From Terrabacter sp. MAHUQ-38 (GTDB lineage Bacteria; Actinomycetota; Actinomycetes; Actinomycetales; Dermatophilaceae): a stretch of DNA of 64,000 nucleotides. This document shows positions 62,485 to 64,000 of this stretch, piece by piece. Within the stretch, counting starts at the first letter, position 1. Every line of letters begins with the position of its first letter. The stretch lies in assembly GCF_014518425.1 (NCBI RefSeq), contig NZ_JACVCU010000006.1:96176-160175 (forward strand). Direction: 5' to 3'. Made by a program: the position numbers and the translations under genes. The notes below the pieces were generated by a model, which was not told the DNA's origin, ran no database searches, and worked only from the letters and a program-made list of their open reading frames with translations.

Positions 62485-62902
62485 GGGCCCAACCTACGCA
62501 CCCGGGTTCAACGCTGGCGAGGTCTGATCCATACCACCGCACGTACGACCGTCACGGGCCGATGATCGTCGGAGCCGTCGTGGGCCCTCACGCGGCCGCG
62601 GGCACTCTCCGGCTCGTTCCACGCGACTGAGCCGCGTAGCAGTCAGCGGCGTCAGCGGGTCGGCTGCAGGTCGCGCGCCACCACGTCGATCTCGACCGGG
62701 AGCAGCTTCTCGCCCTCGATGTCGATGTCGTGCATCGTGGCCCACGTCGGCATCGACCCCCTGCTCGCTGACGTCGACGACGAGACACTGCGGGCGCAGC
62801 TGCTCGACCTCGGACCGTCGATGCTGGTCGCCTCCCAGCGCGATGCGAGGCCCTTGGGCTGACCGGCTGGCAGCCAAGTGCTGGCGCACGACGGCACCGC
62901 GC
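62485..62902. other. 418-nt gene-poor region, possible remnants
   Basis: No gene is convincing. On the plus strand 62719-62862 encodes 47 residues ending in LLDLGPSMLVASQRDARPLG. On the minus strand 62652-62735 encodes 27 residues, ending in VEIDVVARDLQPTR. Both have coding-like third positions, but they overlap and lack ribosome-binding sites. They may be tails of decayed genes. Confidence 0.4.
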
Positions 62903-64000
62903 TCAGAATGGGGGTGGGTCGTCGGGCGGCGCGTGGGACGAGTCTTCGGCCGACGCGCCAGACCGTTCGTCGAGTGCTTCTCGAGGTGGCTCGTCGGGCG
63001 GTGAGGCCGGTGGGCTGGAGCCGGGATCGCGTAGCGCTTCGCGCCAGTCCCTCGGGTAGGTGATGTACTCCCGGCCGGCGAGGCTGGTCCACCGCAGCCC
63101 GTCAACCTCGACCCGCTCGACCGTCCACGCCCCCGCGGTCTTGCCGTTGTGGCACACCCGGCTCAGCGACTCGAAGTTCGAGACACGCGTCTCACCCCGC
63201 GGCCACGGCACCACGTGGTCCAGGTCGCACCGCTCCGCCGGCACCTGACACCCCGGCGCCCGACACACCCCGTCCACCGCGCGCACCTGCGCGACCATCG
63301 CCGCCGTCGGCCGATAACAGTCGGTCGAGAGCTCCAACGCCCGGCCGGAGTCGACCTCGACCGCGAGCCGCTGCCACACCGACCCGGCCGCGGTCATGAT
63401 CCACCGCGCGTGCCCCGCCGTGACCCAGCCATGGCCCGGGATCTCACACGCGGCATCGGACACCCCGGCCGCGACCTCGAACGGCACCACGATCCGAACC
63501 ACCGCCGCCGGCGCCTGCCCCAGCAGCCGCGCATACACCGGCGGCACACCGGACGTCCCGGGACCGGCGGTCACAGTGCCCGGCGGTGACGCACCAGGTC
63601 GTGAGTCGCCCTCCGCCGGGAGCGTGTCGGGCGGGACGGTGCCGTACAGGGCCAGGTCACACAACACATCACTACGCAGCTGCTCCAACGAGCGCCCGTC
63701 CCCCGCCGCCCGCGCGGCCCGCGCCAACGCATCCGCCCGGTCCAGCACCCCGACCACCCGCTCCGCCGACGCGACCACCGTGAAGACGCCCATGCCGTCC
63801 TCGACGAGCCGGCCATACGCCGTACGCCGACGCGCCGCGGAACGCCGCCGCTCGTCCAGACCTCGCGCGTCCACCGACCGCACACACCGCCGCAGCCGCG
63901 TCGCGAACAACCGCTGCGAAGCCACCGACCCATCCGGCGCCGGCGCCAGCACCGCCGCCTCCAGCCCCGGCAGCACCGCCTCGTCCAGCAGCCGCGTCTC
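62903..64000 (-). CDS. DUF222 domain / HNH endonuclease protein (5' end outside window)
   Basis: The C-terminal 366 residues or so; the frame runs off the right edge. DUF222 helices (RRTAYGRLVEDGMGVF, DVLCDLALYG) precede an HNH nuclease motif: CRAPGCQVPAERCDLDHVVPWPRGET, then SLSRVCHNGKT, giving zinc cysteines and the D-H / N / H active-site residues. A Pro/Ser/Glu-rich disordered tail ends the protein. This family is multicopy in Intrasporangiaceae and related actinobacteria; its role is unclear and may involve mobile-element-like spread. Confidence 0.88.
   Translation of the reverse strand, partial: ETRLLDEAVLPGLEAAVLAPAPDGSVASQRLFATRLRRCVRSVDARGLDERRRSAARRRTAYGRLVEDGMGVFTVVASAERVVGVLDRADALARAARAAGDGRSLEQLRSDVLCDLALYGTVPPDTLPAEGDSRPGASPPGTVTAGPGTSGVPPVYARLLGQAPAAVVRIVVPFEVAAGVSDAACEIPGHGWVTAGHARWIMTAAGSVWQRLAVEVDSGRALELSTDCYRPTAAMVAQVRAVDGVCRAPGCQVPAERCDLDHVVPWPRGETRVSNFESLSRVCHNGKTAGAWTVERVEVDGLRWTSLAGREYITYPRDWREALRDPGSSPPASPPDEPPREALDERSGASAEDSSHAPPDDPPPF

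Overview
The window is very GC-rich, densely packed DNA from a high-GC Gram-positive bacterium. Several features point to Actinobacteria, most likely Intrasporangiaceae or a close relative such as Janibacter, Knoellia, Terrabacter or Phycicoccus. These are many GTG starts, a tRNA-Thr/tRNA-Met/rpmG/MaoC/MaoC/murB block in typical actinobacterial order, a fused IcmF mutase, a two-domain LysX, a SigB/SigF-type sigma factor, UdgX, and a DUF222-HNH protein at the right edge. The genus is an inference from gene content. No prophage, insertion sequence or CRISPR array was seen.

Layout. 0-3 kb: the end of an aspartate aminotransferase-like gene, a DUF5709 protein, an adenosine deaminase-like enzyme and a lipoprotein. 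3-5.7 kb (minus): tRNA-Thr, tRNA-Met, rpmG, two MaoC dehydratases and murB. 5.8-9.2 kb: a coiled-coil protein, a metallo-beta-lactamase-fold protein, and a coupled pair made of a tandem-repeat acidic peptide and a JmjC/ROXA-type oxygenase. 9.2-14 kb: a cytosolic BtuF-like protein, icmF and a divergent MarR regulator over a palindromic operator. 14-20.3 kb: a two-domain glycosyltransferase, a membrane-anchored methyltransferase, an AGE-family isomerase and an alditol oxidase.

20.3-40.1 kb is an arabinose/arabinan utilisation island. On the minus strand, about 14 kb of genes in one direction encode a YtfQRT/YjfF-type ABC importer, a LacI repressor, araB, araD, araA and a second ChvE/MmsAB-type importer. 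Many are coupled through ATGA overlaps. Divergently on the plus strand lie a secreted GH51 arabinofuranosidase, a Tat-exported GH43/AbfB enzyme and an aldose 1-epimerase. Two matching LacI-type operators sit between the divergent arms, one over a good promoter for GH51. The genes imply release of arabinose outside the cell, import by two systems, and entry into the pentose phosphate pathway as xylulose 5-phosphate.

40-51 kb: an OhrR-like MarR regulator with a perfect palindromic operator, a TetR regulator divergent from an FMN reductase, a lysX-esterase-SGNH hydrolase operon (membrane-lipid lysylation), and a coupled LLM oxidoreductase and GH13 (trehalose synthase-like) pair. 51-59.6 kb looks like a stress island: VOC protein, DUF7218 protein, two SDR enzymes, a zinc alcohol dehydrogenase, UdgX, a lipoprotein/micropeptide/DUF6766 operon, a SigB/SigF-family sigma factor and a CPA1 antiporter. 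Five GGGTA-type boxes lie just upstream of genes here, and a sixth precedes the repeat-peptide/JmjC pair at 7.6 kb, suggesting a shared alternative-sigma regulon. 59.9-64 kb: an LCP-family cell-wall ligase, an aldo/keto reductase, a gene-poor stretch and a partial DUF222-HNH gene.

All functions come from reading translations and motifs by eye. No database search was run.
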